A DNA stretch of 64,000 nt, taken from contig JAFEKR010000001.1 in the NCBI GenBank assembly GCA_019022495.1, positions 2,728,001-2,792,000 of the forward strand, written 5' to 3'. This stretch comes from Epichloe hybrida. Taxonomy: Eukaryota; Ascomycota; Sordariomycetes; Hypocreales; Clavicipitaceae. Of the stretch, positions 36,433 to 47,316 are shown in pieces. Numbering within the stretch: the stretch's first letter is position 1; each line of letters begins with the position of its first letter. Under the pieces are notes generated by a model. It searched no databases and was not told the DNA's origin. It saw nothing but the letters and a program-made list of their open reading frames with translations. A program made the position numbers and the translations under genes.

Positions 36433-38056
36433 ATGACCCCGGCCTCGAGCTCGAAAAGGCAGCCCTCCAGCGGCTCCCTTTCCAGCAAGACGGCGCAGCA
36501 AAACGACCAGACAAGCGCGGGCAACGCATATCCCGCCGGGAAGACAGATGCGGAGAAGGCGTCTGCCGAGGACGAACACTCTGGACCTCCTGCCCCGGAC
36601 GGCGGTGCTGCAGCATGGCTTGTTGTTCTGGGTGCGTGGTGCGCATCTTTTTGCAGTTTCGGCTGGATAAACAGTACGTTTGGGACTGCTCATGCAGAGC
36701 ATGCACGATAATATGGCAAGATGATTGCTGATCCGTAAGCAGGCATCGGAGCGTTTCAGCAATTCTACCAACATGAGCTTCTGCCATCCTACTCTGCCAG
36801 CACAATTGCTTGGATTCCATCGTTGCAAATCTTCTTTATGAACGCAATGGTCAGTACCGCTCATCTCTTACCTCTTCACTCTGCTTCTTCATTTCTCTCT
36901 GGAGCTTCGAAACTGTTTGGACTGACTTTTGTGGAAAAGGGACCCATCGTAGGCACCCTTTACGACAAGTACGGACCTCGACAGCTCATCTTCTGGGGCA
37001 GCATCCTCCACGTCTTTGGACTGATGATGTGCTCTCTCGGAACGCAATACTATCAGATTCTCCTGGCGCAGGGCGTCTGCTCGGCCATTGGTGTTTCTGC
37101 CATTTTTCAGCCTTGTAAGTAGTTGGTTGGCACGACCCTTTTTTTTTCTTTTTTTTTTCCCTTGGATCTGTGGGGGTTTCCCCGTCAATCTCATCAGCTA
37201 ACAGACATTCGTCGGAATAGCCATGAACTGCATGAACGGATGGTTCGACAAGAAGCGCGGCGCGGCCTTTGGCATCGTCGCCACGGGCTCCAGCCTAGGC
37301 GGCGTCATTTTCCCCATCATGGTCAGCCGGCTCATTCGCCAGGTCGGATTCCCCTGGGCCATGCGAACCTGCGCGTTCCTCATCCTCGCCCTCCTCATCG
37401 TTACCAATCTCACTGTCCGGACGTTCCAGCCAATCCGGCCGCAGAAGCTCACCAGGACACTGCTCGCCCAGCCCTTCCGCGAGCTCAACTTTGTCTTTCT
37501 CTGCGCCGGCTTCTTCTGCTTCACGTTTGGCATCTACATCCCCATCGACTACCTGCCTGTTCAGGCGCTCGATGCTGGCATGGACCCCAATTTGGCGCAG
37601 TACCTGCTCTCTATCCTCAACGCCGCGAGCCTTTTCGGTCGTCTGTTCTCCGGCATCATGGGTGACAGGATCGGTCGATTCAACATGTTTACTGTCGTGT
37701 GTGCGTTGACGGGCCTGTGGGTGCTGGCGTTATGGATTCCATCCTCCGGCACGGGCGGCATCATTGCGTTTGCCGCTCTGTTTGGTTTCTGCTCCGGCGC
37801 CTACGTATCTTTGATTCCCGCTCTCGTTGTACAGATTTCGCCCCTGCGAGAGATTGGACTCCGAATGGGCATCATGTTCTTCGTAGGGTCCATTAGCGGC
37901 CTCGTTACAACCCCCATCAGCGGGGCGATTCTGGGCGAAGACAAGAATTGGGTGGGCGTCAAGGTGTTTGCGGGTGTCTTTTGTCTAGCAGGGACGCTGC
38001 TGGTGTTTGCCTCGAGAATACACCATACTGGATGGAAGTTGGCGGTTGTGTTTTAA
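36433..38056 (+). CDS. MFS transporter, monocarboxylate-transporter-like
   Basis: A plasma-membrane permease of the MCT-like (MCH) branch of the major facilitator superfamily. The exons are 36433-36673, 36743-36849, 36940-37114 and 37221-38056, giving 452 aa with all phases consistent. A hydrophilic N-terminus with [17 protein letters not shown] leads into TM1; PDGG before TM1 is characteristic of the family. The loop 2-3 motif reads [12 protein letters not shown]. Later helices include [18 protein letters not shown] and [23 protein letters not shown]. Characterised relatives include the yeast riboflavin transporter Mch5 and proteins of unknown cargo; the substrate here cannot be told. The neighbouring divergent regulator is the likely controller. 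Confidence 0.87.
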
Positions 38057-39689
38057 GATTTCTTGAGAGGTACATTCCAACTTTTCTCGGACTCTTTGAA
38101 CTTTCGAAGGCCTTTTCTCATCACGTGTAAAGGCGGGTTGCGTCGGGACTTGTTCTTTCGTCTCGAGACGTTGTGAATGAACAAGAGCCCGGGATCGAAT
38201 TAATGCCAGGGTATGGAGATGAGAATCTATGGAGAAACGGGTAGACAGATGCAACTCTCAAAAGGATAGTCGGTAATGCAATACTCATGAAGAAGAGTCA
38301 TCAAGTCGAGACAATTGAGCCTCCATGACAAGCGAGCCAAGGCAAAGCCGTAGTGCGTCCATTGACAAGAAGAATCCCATTATGAACGAAGGCGGGTCGT
38401 CGTGGAAAGTCTCAACAGCCACAACGGCGATACCTAAGCTCCCACGCGCAATTCCGCATGATGTCAGTCGATGTTTAATTGCATGCAACCTGGCTCGACG
38501 GAAGTCATGGAGTATGTGCTGGTAATATCCCAGAGTCAAGATCGAGCCTCTTGGGACTGAATGTGGGACCACTCATACCTGGTCATGACGCAGGTAGTGA
38601 CACTGACTGTGCCAGCCACTACCGTATGAAGAAAAAAAAAAAGAAGAAGAAGAAAGAAAGAAAGAAAGAAAGAAAAAAACCAGACCCGAGACGTGAAAAT
38701 TGAAAATAGCATGCCTCGTCATCGTCATGGCTGTCACGGATCGAGCAGGCGTGGTTGGACCCTGAGCCTCCTCCTCCGCGGGCAGACCGCGCGGGCAGGA
38801 AATCAATCGGAACGCGCATCTTGCTATTTTCGACACCCGCATTTTCCGACCCCGCGGCCGCGGCAGAAGAAAGAGAGAAGGGGAACAAGGAAAGAGAGAT
38901 ATTCTCCGTCTCAATACTTTGTCTCAAGCCAGTTTCGTCTCGACGAGGCGCTGGCATGGAATATTGGTGGTGGGGGGTTTTTTTTTTTCCGATCATTTTT
39001 TTTTTTTGGATGGAGCCGAAGCGAGGGAGGCCAGACAGAAAACGCGCCTTCGCCTCAGGCCGCAACAAGAAACCATTGAATCCAGCATGCCGGCCGGGGG
39101 TCTCCAAGATGCAAATACCCCCCACCCAAAAAAAAAAACCCCTGATCCAAGAATCCAAGACGCGTGTCTGTCGCCCGGCTCCAACGGCTTGCGGCTCCGT
39201 TGATTGCATGCCGGACCTCGCCTCCATCGCAGCGTGGGCATCTTCGAAATGTGGCCGGCTGTATTGATTGAGGATGAGCGCGCGTGAGAGAGACAAACTT
39301 ATGGTGCAGCAACGTCAAGCGTCTGGTAGATATAAAGAAAGGGGGGAAGGGATGGGAATTGTCTGGATTCTGATTTTTGTTTCTTCATCATCGCTTCACA
39401 TCTACGCAACTTGTTCAAGAGAAGAGACCTTTATTCACACTGGCAAACTTCTTTTTCTTCTTTCCAACATTCCCCCATTATAGCTCACAAACCCCCCCCA
39501 GCAAGGTCTCACCGATTTTGATAAAGAGAAAGGATCCGAAACGGCGCATTTACTTCCATCGAATCAATTTGGTTCCCCCCCCCAAAAAAAAGGAAAAATT
39601 TAGGCCGTCAACTCCCTTCCCACTTGTCTCTCACTCAGACGCCCCCCCATCCGCCCCCTTTGGACAGCAAAGATCACCCCCTCCCCATC
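38057..39689. other. Intergenic between MFS gene and small secreted protein
   Basis: About 1.6 kb. It contains a purine-rich AAAG microsatellite (about 38630-38677), T-runs (38981-38989, 38997-39007), an A-run (39127-39137) and a long pyrimidine-rich leader before 39690. Frames of 100-225 codons here consist mostly of these simple repeats and are not supported. Confidence 0.5.
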
Positions 39690-40100
39690 ATGGCTGGCAA
39701 GATGTTTAATCTGCTCACCATCCTGGTCACTTTAATGGGACTCGCGTCTGCACAGACACAGACGACGGCGTCCGGATCGACCGTCTCCGCGGGCATTACG
39801 ACAATGGGCGGCTCGGCAGACATGTTGTCAACGGCAGCTGCATCGACTGCGACTCCTCCGTCCGGAGCGGTCAACACCGGGGCCGCGTCGAGCATGAGCA
39901 ACCACCCACATCACAACCAGAACACGACTCCCGCTGCCGCTGCCGCTGTCGCTGCCACGGGGCCCAAGATCAAGTTCGGCCTCCCGACGGCGTCGAATGC
40001 CAATCCCGTGCGCAACGCGGGGAGGCGGCCGTCGCAGCCGGGGCTGAGGAAGCTCACCATTGTGGTTGGGCTAGTCACGTATGGACTAATATTGCTCTAA
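39690..40100 (+). CDS. Small secreted or GPI-anchored Ser/Thr/Ala-rich protein
   Basis: A single exon of 136 aa. It has an N-terminal signal peptide (MAGKMFNLLTILVTLMGLASA, cleavage expected near AQT), a Thr/Ser/Ala-rich low-complexity middle suited to O-glycosylation, and a C-terminal hydrophobic tail (LTIVVGLVTYGLILL) preceded by basic residues, compatible with a GPI-attachment signal or a tail anchor. No cysteines are present, which is unlike most disulfide-stabilised effectors. A small wall-associated protein is the best guess; no family is recognised. Confidence 0.65.
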   Translation: MAGKMFNLLTILVTLMGLASAQTQTTASGSTVSAGITTMGGSADMLSTAAASTATPPSGAVNTGAASSMSNHPHHNQNTTPAAAAAVAATGPKIKFGLPTASNANPVRNAGRRPSQPGLRKLTIVVGLVTYGLILL

Positions 40101-40546
40101 TCCATAGTTTATTCGACGAGAGGTGGCAATACCCGGTGGGAAGAGAAGAAGGGGGGATGTCGGCATTAGATACAGCGCAACGGGACTCGAAAGCTGGCTC
40201 TTTCGTGTCCGACTCGAACAAAAAAAATTTGGAATCAAAGTACAAGGAATGGGAGAAGTGCGCGCGCATAGCAGCCAGATTCCCTGGGGCGGAGTAAGAT
40301 GACAGGGCGACAGGGTCGCATCTATTAATAATGAGGGCAGGAGGGTATCATTGATGGGACGTGCAGTCACTTAAACAGCCAGAATAGTCTGAACTTGTTA
40401 ATACATGGTTTTTCCTTTTTCTTATATCATGTCCAGAGACGGCAGTACGTTTTCCGACTTTTAAAAAAAAAACATGGAAGTGGCATGTCCGTCCATATCA
40501 AGGCAAGAGGAAAAAACGTCGTCCATGCCGTCAACAAGACGTGAGA
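40101..40546. other. Convergent spacer
   Basis: A 446-bp 3' to 3' spacer between the small secreted protein and the MFS transporter. Only a short A-run (40463-40471) stands out. Confidence 0.5.
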
Positions 40547-42361
40547 TCAAATGGTGTATCTGAACCGCGGAGAATCATCCCCCAGCTCGACCAGCTCCTC
40601 CTCCTCCATCCCGCGATGCTTCTCGCTCATCACGCCTCCCTCCTCCCGCCTTCGGTTCTCCCTCCAGTACCAATACCATAGGAATCCGTAGATGGCTGTG
40701 CCCATGCCCACCATGGCGAGACACACGGCGTGTCCGCGAATATATCGAGGCTGGTCTGGTTTGGGGCTATATAAAGGGCGTTAGCCAGCTTTCTTCGAAT
40801 CCAGTATAAGATGGAGGTGGGGGGGGGAACAAAAGAACGAGAAATGAAATGAAAGCCACATCTTCGACAAAAACGCCTCTGACTGCTGAAACTCAGAGCC
40901 AGGAGTCAGGACCCAACAGGAGGAAACAGACTCACTAGATAAACGCAGACATGACGCCCGCCGCATTCCCAAAGGTAAGCTGCATCCCCGTCGCAGTAGT
41001 CCTCTTCCCATACCGAGGCGAATTATTCGGCAACTACATTTTCCCCATTAGTCACAACATGAAGGGAAAAAAGGGGGGGCAATCAACGAACCCACGCCAA
41101 CGGCAGCCCAACAACAACATACAGCCCCCCCGCGACCAAGAAGCACGCAAAGTAGTGCACCCCGGCAGCAACATCTGCCAGCAACACCGCGTACCCTACC
41201 GCACTCACAGACCCAAAGATGACGCAGAAGAGGCCGCGCATCTGAACACGGTCAGACAGCCACGCCGTGCCCATGTACGTGGCTGCTCCGAAAAAGTAGC
41301 ACGGTATGGTGAGGAGCTGGACCTGAGCCGGGGACCACTCGCCGAGTGCTTGGATAATGGTGGGCAGGAAAGTCGAGAATCCTAACTCCCGTCAGCCTCG
41401 CAGCTTCGCTTGAGAAAGGAGGAAAAAAAAAAAAAGGGGGGGAAACCTCGCTGTATTCACCATAGAGCATCGTATCAACCCCAAACTGCGCCACGTAAAA
41501 GGCCCATGCCTTCCAGTCCGTAAAGGCCCTCAGCACATCCCCCCTCCCCACCTCCTCGCTGCTCTTGGAGCAGCTCCCGTACGCCCTCCTCCTGCGCACC
41601 TCCATCAGGGCCTTCTCCGCGTCGTCCAGAAAGTACGCCGTCCCGGCATCGTTGGGCAGCGCAAAGTACGTCACCACGCCCAGCACCACGCTCGGGATCC
41701 CCTCGATGATGAAGATCCATCGCCATCCGCTCATCCCCTGCACGCCATCCATGTGGCCGATGCCGTAGGCGAGCAGTCCGCCCAGGGCGCCGGCAATGGC
41801 CGCGCTGACAAAGAGGTAGCCCACCCGCAGCGCGAGCTCGTTCTTGGTATAGAAGAAGGTGAGGTAGATGTTCAGCCCGGGGAACAGCCCTGCTTCCACG
41901 GCGCCAAGCAGCAGGCGGCATGCGATGAGGCTGCCGTACGAGTTGACGAGCCCCATGAGCGTGGCGACGAGGCCCCATGACACGGTGATGAAGGCGATCC
42001 AGCGACGAGGGGTGAACAGCTTGAGCACCAGGTTGGACGGCACCTCAAAGAACATGTACGTGACGAAGAAGATGGAGACGGCGACTTGGAACTGCGCCGA
42101 GCTGAGGGACAGGTCTGCCTCGAGCTTGTATAGGCGCGCGTTGCCGACGTTGACTCGGTCTATGAAGCTGAAGAGGTAGATGCTCATGATGAGCGGTATG
42201 AGATGCAAGTCTAGCCTTCGCACAAGTCTCTTCTCGTCGACGCCTTCGCTCGCAGCGAGCAGCTGGTCCACGGTGATGCGTCGGTCCATGGGGCCTCCGT
42301 CTGGCGAGCTCTCGTTGCTGCCTGCGCGCGCGGAACGCTCATCCTCGCCAGCCAGGCCCAT
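40547..42361 (-). CDS. MFS transporter, anion:cation symporter (allantoate permease) type
   Basis: A plasma-membrane permease of the ACS/Dal5-like branch, whose known members move allantoate, nicotinate, pantothenate and similar organic anions. The exons are 42361-41461, 41381-41092, 41033-40936 and 40766-40547, giving 502 aa. The phases close exactly, and the last exon adds the final helix and a charged tail (RYIRGHAVCLAMVGMGTAIY...YWRENRRR). The family signature FIDRVNVGNARL follows TM1, and VPSNLVLKLFTPRRWI marks the loop before TM3. Later segments are GWRWIFIIEGIPSV and KRTTATGMQLTFGNAAGV. The intron 2 donor (TGG|GTTCGT) is non-consensus but required by phase and homology. The substrate is unknown. 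It lies tail-to-tail with the small secreted protein. Confidence 0.88.
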
Positions 42362-42837
42362 TTTGGGGGCTTAGATGATTGATTGTGAATTCCTCCTTTT
42401 GGAAATTTTCATCGACGGTTTTGTTGACGCAGTCATGGTGGGGGGAATCTGAAAGGATTTTTTGATGGATCACGGTCCAGCCCCACCCGATCGGGGCTAT
42501 GACATGACTCGTCCGACGGCATTTCATTTTTATTGGGAACAAACGCCACGTAATAACACAATGCATCTTTTGGTACTATATGAGTTGCGCTCGTCATTAA
42601 TACAACTTCGCTGTAAAAGTCTCTCGTCACCGGTGTACAAGACCTGCTCCTGTTTCGCCTTGCATCCTATAGCAAGATTCCGCTTGAAGCCATGCACGAC
42701 CAACACGATGTGAATGCCCTCCTTCGCCCAACGTAATTCGTACCCAGCCAAACTTTCAGCAAGCGTAAGAAGAGAAGACGACGGGCCAGTTCGAAGCTCC
42801 ATATTCAGAAGAGTGCTTCACACCGCAGTATATATAC

Positions 42838-42868
<31 letters not shown>

Positions 42869-43090
42869 TATAAGCAGAATGACATCGACAGACTCGCCCT
42901 GTTCTGATATGCCACTCAAGAATCCACATTATATGCCTTCATGCTATGTCCATTCAAGCAACATCTGACAAAGCGATTGATTGTATAGAGCAGCAATTAG
43001 CGATGCTCCATCAAAAGTCTCCCGTCGCGAGCCAAATCCCCTTTTTGCGCCTTCAGCGATACCTATGCTCGAGTCATGCGTGAATTTCGT
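42362..43090. other. Intergenic with a 29-nt A-run
   Basis: This is the upstream region of the ACS transporter and the 3' flank of the sensor-like gene. It holds one of the longest homopolymers in the window (A-run 42838-42866). No gene is supported. Confidence 0.5.
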
Positions 43091-43758
43091 CTATCTGTAG
43101 CTCTCTGTCGGCATTTCATACACCGGCCCGCTGTGACGGGTCGAGACAGGTTGGCTGTCGATCTCTTGTGCGTTGTCGCTGTGCCATTTGGCAGCTGCCG
43201 GGTTATCGGTGGCCATTTCCGCAGCATCAGTCTGGTGCCATTTGGCACCAGCGCCATCGTTACCCAGCTCGACGGTATCAGGTCTGGCAGTCATGGGGCT
43301 GACCGAGGCGGTGTTGGTCTCCGGCGTGGGGTGTCGTGGCAATTGATCTCCAGGGGACAGAGTGCTGGCTCTGGTGGTGGTGGTTGTGTTTCGCGTGGGG
43401 GCATAGGCGGCGCCGTACGGCTCGGGCTTGGCGTAGCCGGCACGACCGTCTCCCATGGCTGTTCCACGATAGCCTTCGGGCTGAACGTTGGGAAGTACTG
43501 GGTCGCGGCGTGGAGCGGCGCCGGGAGCAGATGAGAGCGCCTCAGACATGGGCCGCGAGTGGCGAGAGCCGCTAGCAGCAGCGCCGCCAACGGGGACCTC
43601 GGACGAAGGGCCCAGCAAGTCATCGGGATCAGGCTTGGGGCTGCGGCGTCGTCTCAGGCAGAAGAGAATAATAGCTCCAATGGCAAGCAATCCAGCAATA
43701 GCAACACCAGCTCCAATACCGGCCTTGGCACCAGTTGAGAGGCCGCCATCGTTGTTGT

Positions 43759-43793
<35 letters not shown>

Positions 43794-44581
43794 CCACTGC
43801 CCGCATTTCCGGTGGGTATCGAAGTAGATGTTTCAATGGTTCCAGTAGCAACCTGCGTCAGCTTCAAGATGATTGTGGCGGTTGTGGTAAGAGTGGTCTT
43901 GGCATTGACTTGCTCGGTTTCGGTAACGAATGATGTCGTATGGACCAGCGTAGTTGTCGTAGACCTGATAGCCCTAGTAGCAGTTACGAGAACAGTCGAA
44001 TCTCCACCACCACGGCCGATAGTAACAGTGACGACATTGGTGACAAGCGCCCGCCTGAAATTGTTTCCGACTCTCTGGAGCCCAGTGTAGCCGGCCTGCG
44101 GGGCCGAAACGGCAGGGGCAGGAGTAGCTTGAGCCTCGACTTGAGCAGGTCTGTCGCCAATGTACACAGCATCCTCCTCCTCCACAGCACGCTTAGCATT
44201 GACAATTTGAGTCGAAGTAACATAGACCGTCTTGGTAGCGACATCTCGGTCGCGGCTGGTGACCGTCGTCGTAGCGACATCAGTAGTCGTAACGGTTACA
44301 GTGACAACGGTGCTGATGGACACAGTCGTCGTACTGGTGACTGTGCTTCCAGCATTTGGCAGAGTAACGGTCTCGGTTACTTGAACAGTGGTGTCGCCTG
44401 CGGCAGTAGGTGTAGTAGATGGGGTCGAAGTTTGAATTTGGCTTCCGGTTCCAGTATCGGATTCGATGGTTGAAGTAGTCAAAGGAGCTAGCGAGGTGGT
44501 GCCAACATTCTGACGGACAGCGACTCGACCTGCCTGAGCACCGAGGGCGGCGCCCAGAGTGAGTCCCCAAAAGAGACGCAT
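43091..44581 (-). CDS. Ser/Thr-rich single-pass wall-stress-sensor-like protein
   Basis: A single exon of 496 aa. It has a signal peptide (MRLFWGLTLGAALGAQA), a long Thr/Ser/Val-rich ectodomain suited to O-mannosylation, a poly-Asn stretch (about residues 265-277), one transmembrane helix (AGIGAGVAIAGLLAIGAIIL) followed by the stop-transfer LRRRR, and a cytosolic tail. The layout is that of Mid2/Wtm/Wsc-type cell-wall integrity sensors, although no WSC cysteine domain is present. The tail has two AKWH(Q/S) units about 20 residues apart and ends in PVYEMPTESYR. Related fungal proteins signal to the Rho1-Pkc1 wall-integrity pathway; that role is inferred from layout only. Confidence 0.75.
43751..43793. 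repeat. (GTT)n trinucleotide tract encoding poly-Asn
   Basis: An interrupted GTT run on the plus strand (AAC on the coding strand) gives about a dozen Asn with an interspersed Asp, just outside the membrane helix. Confidence 0.9.
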
Positions 44582-45147
44582 GCTCGGGTCAAAAGAGGGA
44601 TCCTGTAAAAAAAATAAAAATAAAAGGGCTCACGGGCGAACAAGGATGAAGATGGTCTCGAAACGAGAAAGAAGTAGGTTCCCAGATCGAACAGGTGAAC
44701 CGAACGATTTCCAAGCCGCACTTTGTCGCTCGCGAAATAGTCGGACGAGATGTGACGAGCGAATCAACCGATCAGGACTACTCTTCTCATCCAGTGAAGG
44801 AGAGAATGTGTAGAACTTTCGTCGGCGAGTGCGGATCGCGTTTGGATTGCTGGGCGGTTCTCGACAATGTGGCCGTTGTGCGCGCCGCGCGAAACTCAAA
44901 AGGGGCCGTACTTGTTTACACAGAGAGCGTGGATTGATGTGTCAATTTGGAGGGGGAATGTGAATGCCGGCCGAATGGGGGACGAGAAAACACAATGAAG
45001 AAAAGGCCGGCTATGGTGAATACCGGGTGAAGAATAACAGTGCAAGTTACAGCAAAGAAATAAAGAAAAGTTATGATTGCCTGAACAGCCCAGACAAAAG
45101 TTGGATTGCTGAAACGAGAAGCGCAGAGTATGTACGAACGGAGTTGC

Positions 45148-45213
45148 GATGGATGGATGGACGGATGGATGGATGGTCCAGGATGGATGGATGGGTGGGT
45201 GGGGGCAGGCAGG
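45148..45213. repeat. GGAT/GGGT tetranucleotide tract
   Basis: An imperfect GATG run grading into GGGT at its 3' end, in non-coding sequence upstream of the sensor-like gene. Confidence 0.85.
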
Positions 45214-46404
45214 CTCGGCTTGAGACGCATTTTTCACGGCAGGCAGGGCCAATGCAGCTGCCAATCTTGCCCCGTCAGTGGCGGCTAGCGGCCACAAGGG
45301 TGCCTGGAAGCCTAGCAGGGCGCTAATTCAGCTGGCGGACTCAGGTGCTCCGTCACTAGCATCAGCCACAGGGACTGGCGTCCGTTGCTTTGCCTGGTAG
45401 TTGTTTATTTTTATATTCTCGGTGCATCCGGCGGCGAGCCTGGGCAACGGTGATAGCCAGCAGCAAGCAAGCCCAGGAACACCGTTCCATGTTGACCAGG
45501 CGCGCCAACATGGCACCAACTGTTACTCGAGCCCCGCCCCACCTTACTACAGTGACAGGGTAACATACATACAAGGTGACAACGCGTGCCACCGGGTTTA
45601 TCACGGCTACAGGCATCGGCCTCGGCTGCGACGCAACCGCCGTCCTCCGTACTTGCACCAGACGCTTATGCATGTACTTACTCGCAGCAGCGTCGAGGCA
45701 GCGTCGAGAACTTGTAGAGCATTGTCCGACTCCACTTGTCCCTGACTCTCCCACAGATTGCCTTTTTTTTTTTTTTTTTTTCCAATAGACGGGGACGATG
45801 AAAAATAACAGTAGATGCACGAATACAGGCCCATAGCGTTGGTGATAAAGCGTCGTCTGGTTGTATCTCGCGATGGTAACTATAAATGGCTCAAAGCCCA
45901 CCCAACGCCATGTCGCGCGCCACCGTCTGTTCGTGACATTGCTCTCGCCAGCAAGCTGTGCACAACCCAGAAATGAAGAAGAGAGTCCCCCCATGCCCCA
46001 AGACTCAGTTCAGAGTCGATCTGTTCCCCCTTCCCGGTTAGCAAAGGGGACCCCCCACTTAGCTGTGGCGCAAGCAAGCGCAAGAAAATAAAAGAAATAA
46101 AAGGGAGAAGAAAAAACAGCAGCTTGGGACCCCTCTTTGAATACGAGATTTTGTATTTAAGAAAAAAAAATCCATCCACAACGATGTCATACAAGTTGCC
46201 CGGGAAGGAGGGAGACCATGTCGGCGGGGATTTTCCCCACTCGGTCGTCCGGTGTTCTTATTGGCCTTGCATATCGGGACATTTTCCAGATTCACGGCAG
46301 GCACGATTCCCTGACTGACGATTGCCACTGGACAAATGCGGCTTTCCTTCCCCCCCAGGGCCAGGGGCCCCTGAATCCTCTCCCAAGAATGCCATAGCCC
46401 CAGA

Positions 46405-46446
46405 CCAACACCACACCACACCAACACCACACCACACCAACACCAC
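46405..46446. repeat. ACACC(A) tandem tract
   Basis: Short tandem copies of CACAC/CAACAC units in non-coding sequence. There are no spacers and no coding role. Confidence 0.8.
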
Positions 46447-47316
46447 TCAAATGCCATCAGCCAAAGATCAGCGAAACTGTGAAATAAAAAAAATGCAAAA
46501 AAGACGCCAAACTCCTCTCGCATCCGTCACTCGCAGAAAAACGTTTTATTCCCGCACCCAAGAAGTGGCAGAAGATGAGCGAACCGGAGCCCACCTGCCA
46601 TACACACAATCTAGATGCATAAAACGAGGTGCACCGGACGGGTCGACGTGGCGGCAAGTCGAATGAATGCCCCGTCCGAAAGAGGCGGCGGGAGACGGTA
46701 CGAATAGGTTGATCACATCTGCGGCACGAACGCACGTCACAAGGCCACGGGCATTGTTGACCAATGCTGGCTCGGCTGGCTTCATCTGCAAATCCAACGT
46801 TTCTGCCCACTTCCTCGGCCAAGGAAGGATACTCAGATATAGTTCAGCATTTGGTTTATCAAGGGTTCTCCCTTGCCCTGATTCATCTGCACCTAGCAAG
46901 GCGTTCCAGAGCCACCATCCTGAATATTCTTCCCACCATGATAAACACCTGGTTCATCCAATTATCAACCCAATGTCTTTATACCCGTGTACATCTCCTT
47001 CCCTGCCCTTCTTTCCCATGCTGTAGGCGTCCGGCGTCGCGAAGCACAAGTACCGCTGAGATAATGTCTTTACCCAAATACCCTGTCTCGATATGTCCTC
47101 TCAAAAAGACCCGTAAGATCGATCACCCATGAATGGAATGAAGAAGTAGAGAAAAAGGGGGACATCAAGATGATGAACCAACAGGGTTTCATTTTTCTTT
47201 AAACCTCTTTGGCAATATGAGGAAAAGGTGCGCATCGGCTTGCGAATATACTGGGTATAGAGAGCGATAGTCTGTATTCCTAAAACATGTTTCCGATTCC
47301 CCCAACCATATTGCAT

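Larger units (their letters stand above)
44582..47316. other. 2.7 kb intergenic region
   Basis: This region lies upstream of the sensor-like gene and downstream of noxB. It contains a GGAT tetranucleotide tract (45148-45213), a T-run (45762-45781) and an ACACC/ACACCA tract (46405-46446). Frames of 100-210 codons are repeat-driven or featureless, and no spliced gene could be built. Confidence 0.5.

Noticed and set aside
38619..39296. Minus- and plus-strand frames of 110-225 codons between the MFS gene and the secreted protein.
   Set aside because: They are built on homopurine and homopyrimidine runs that translate to poly-Phe, poly-Lys or poly-Ser, with no conserved motif.
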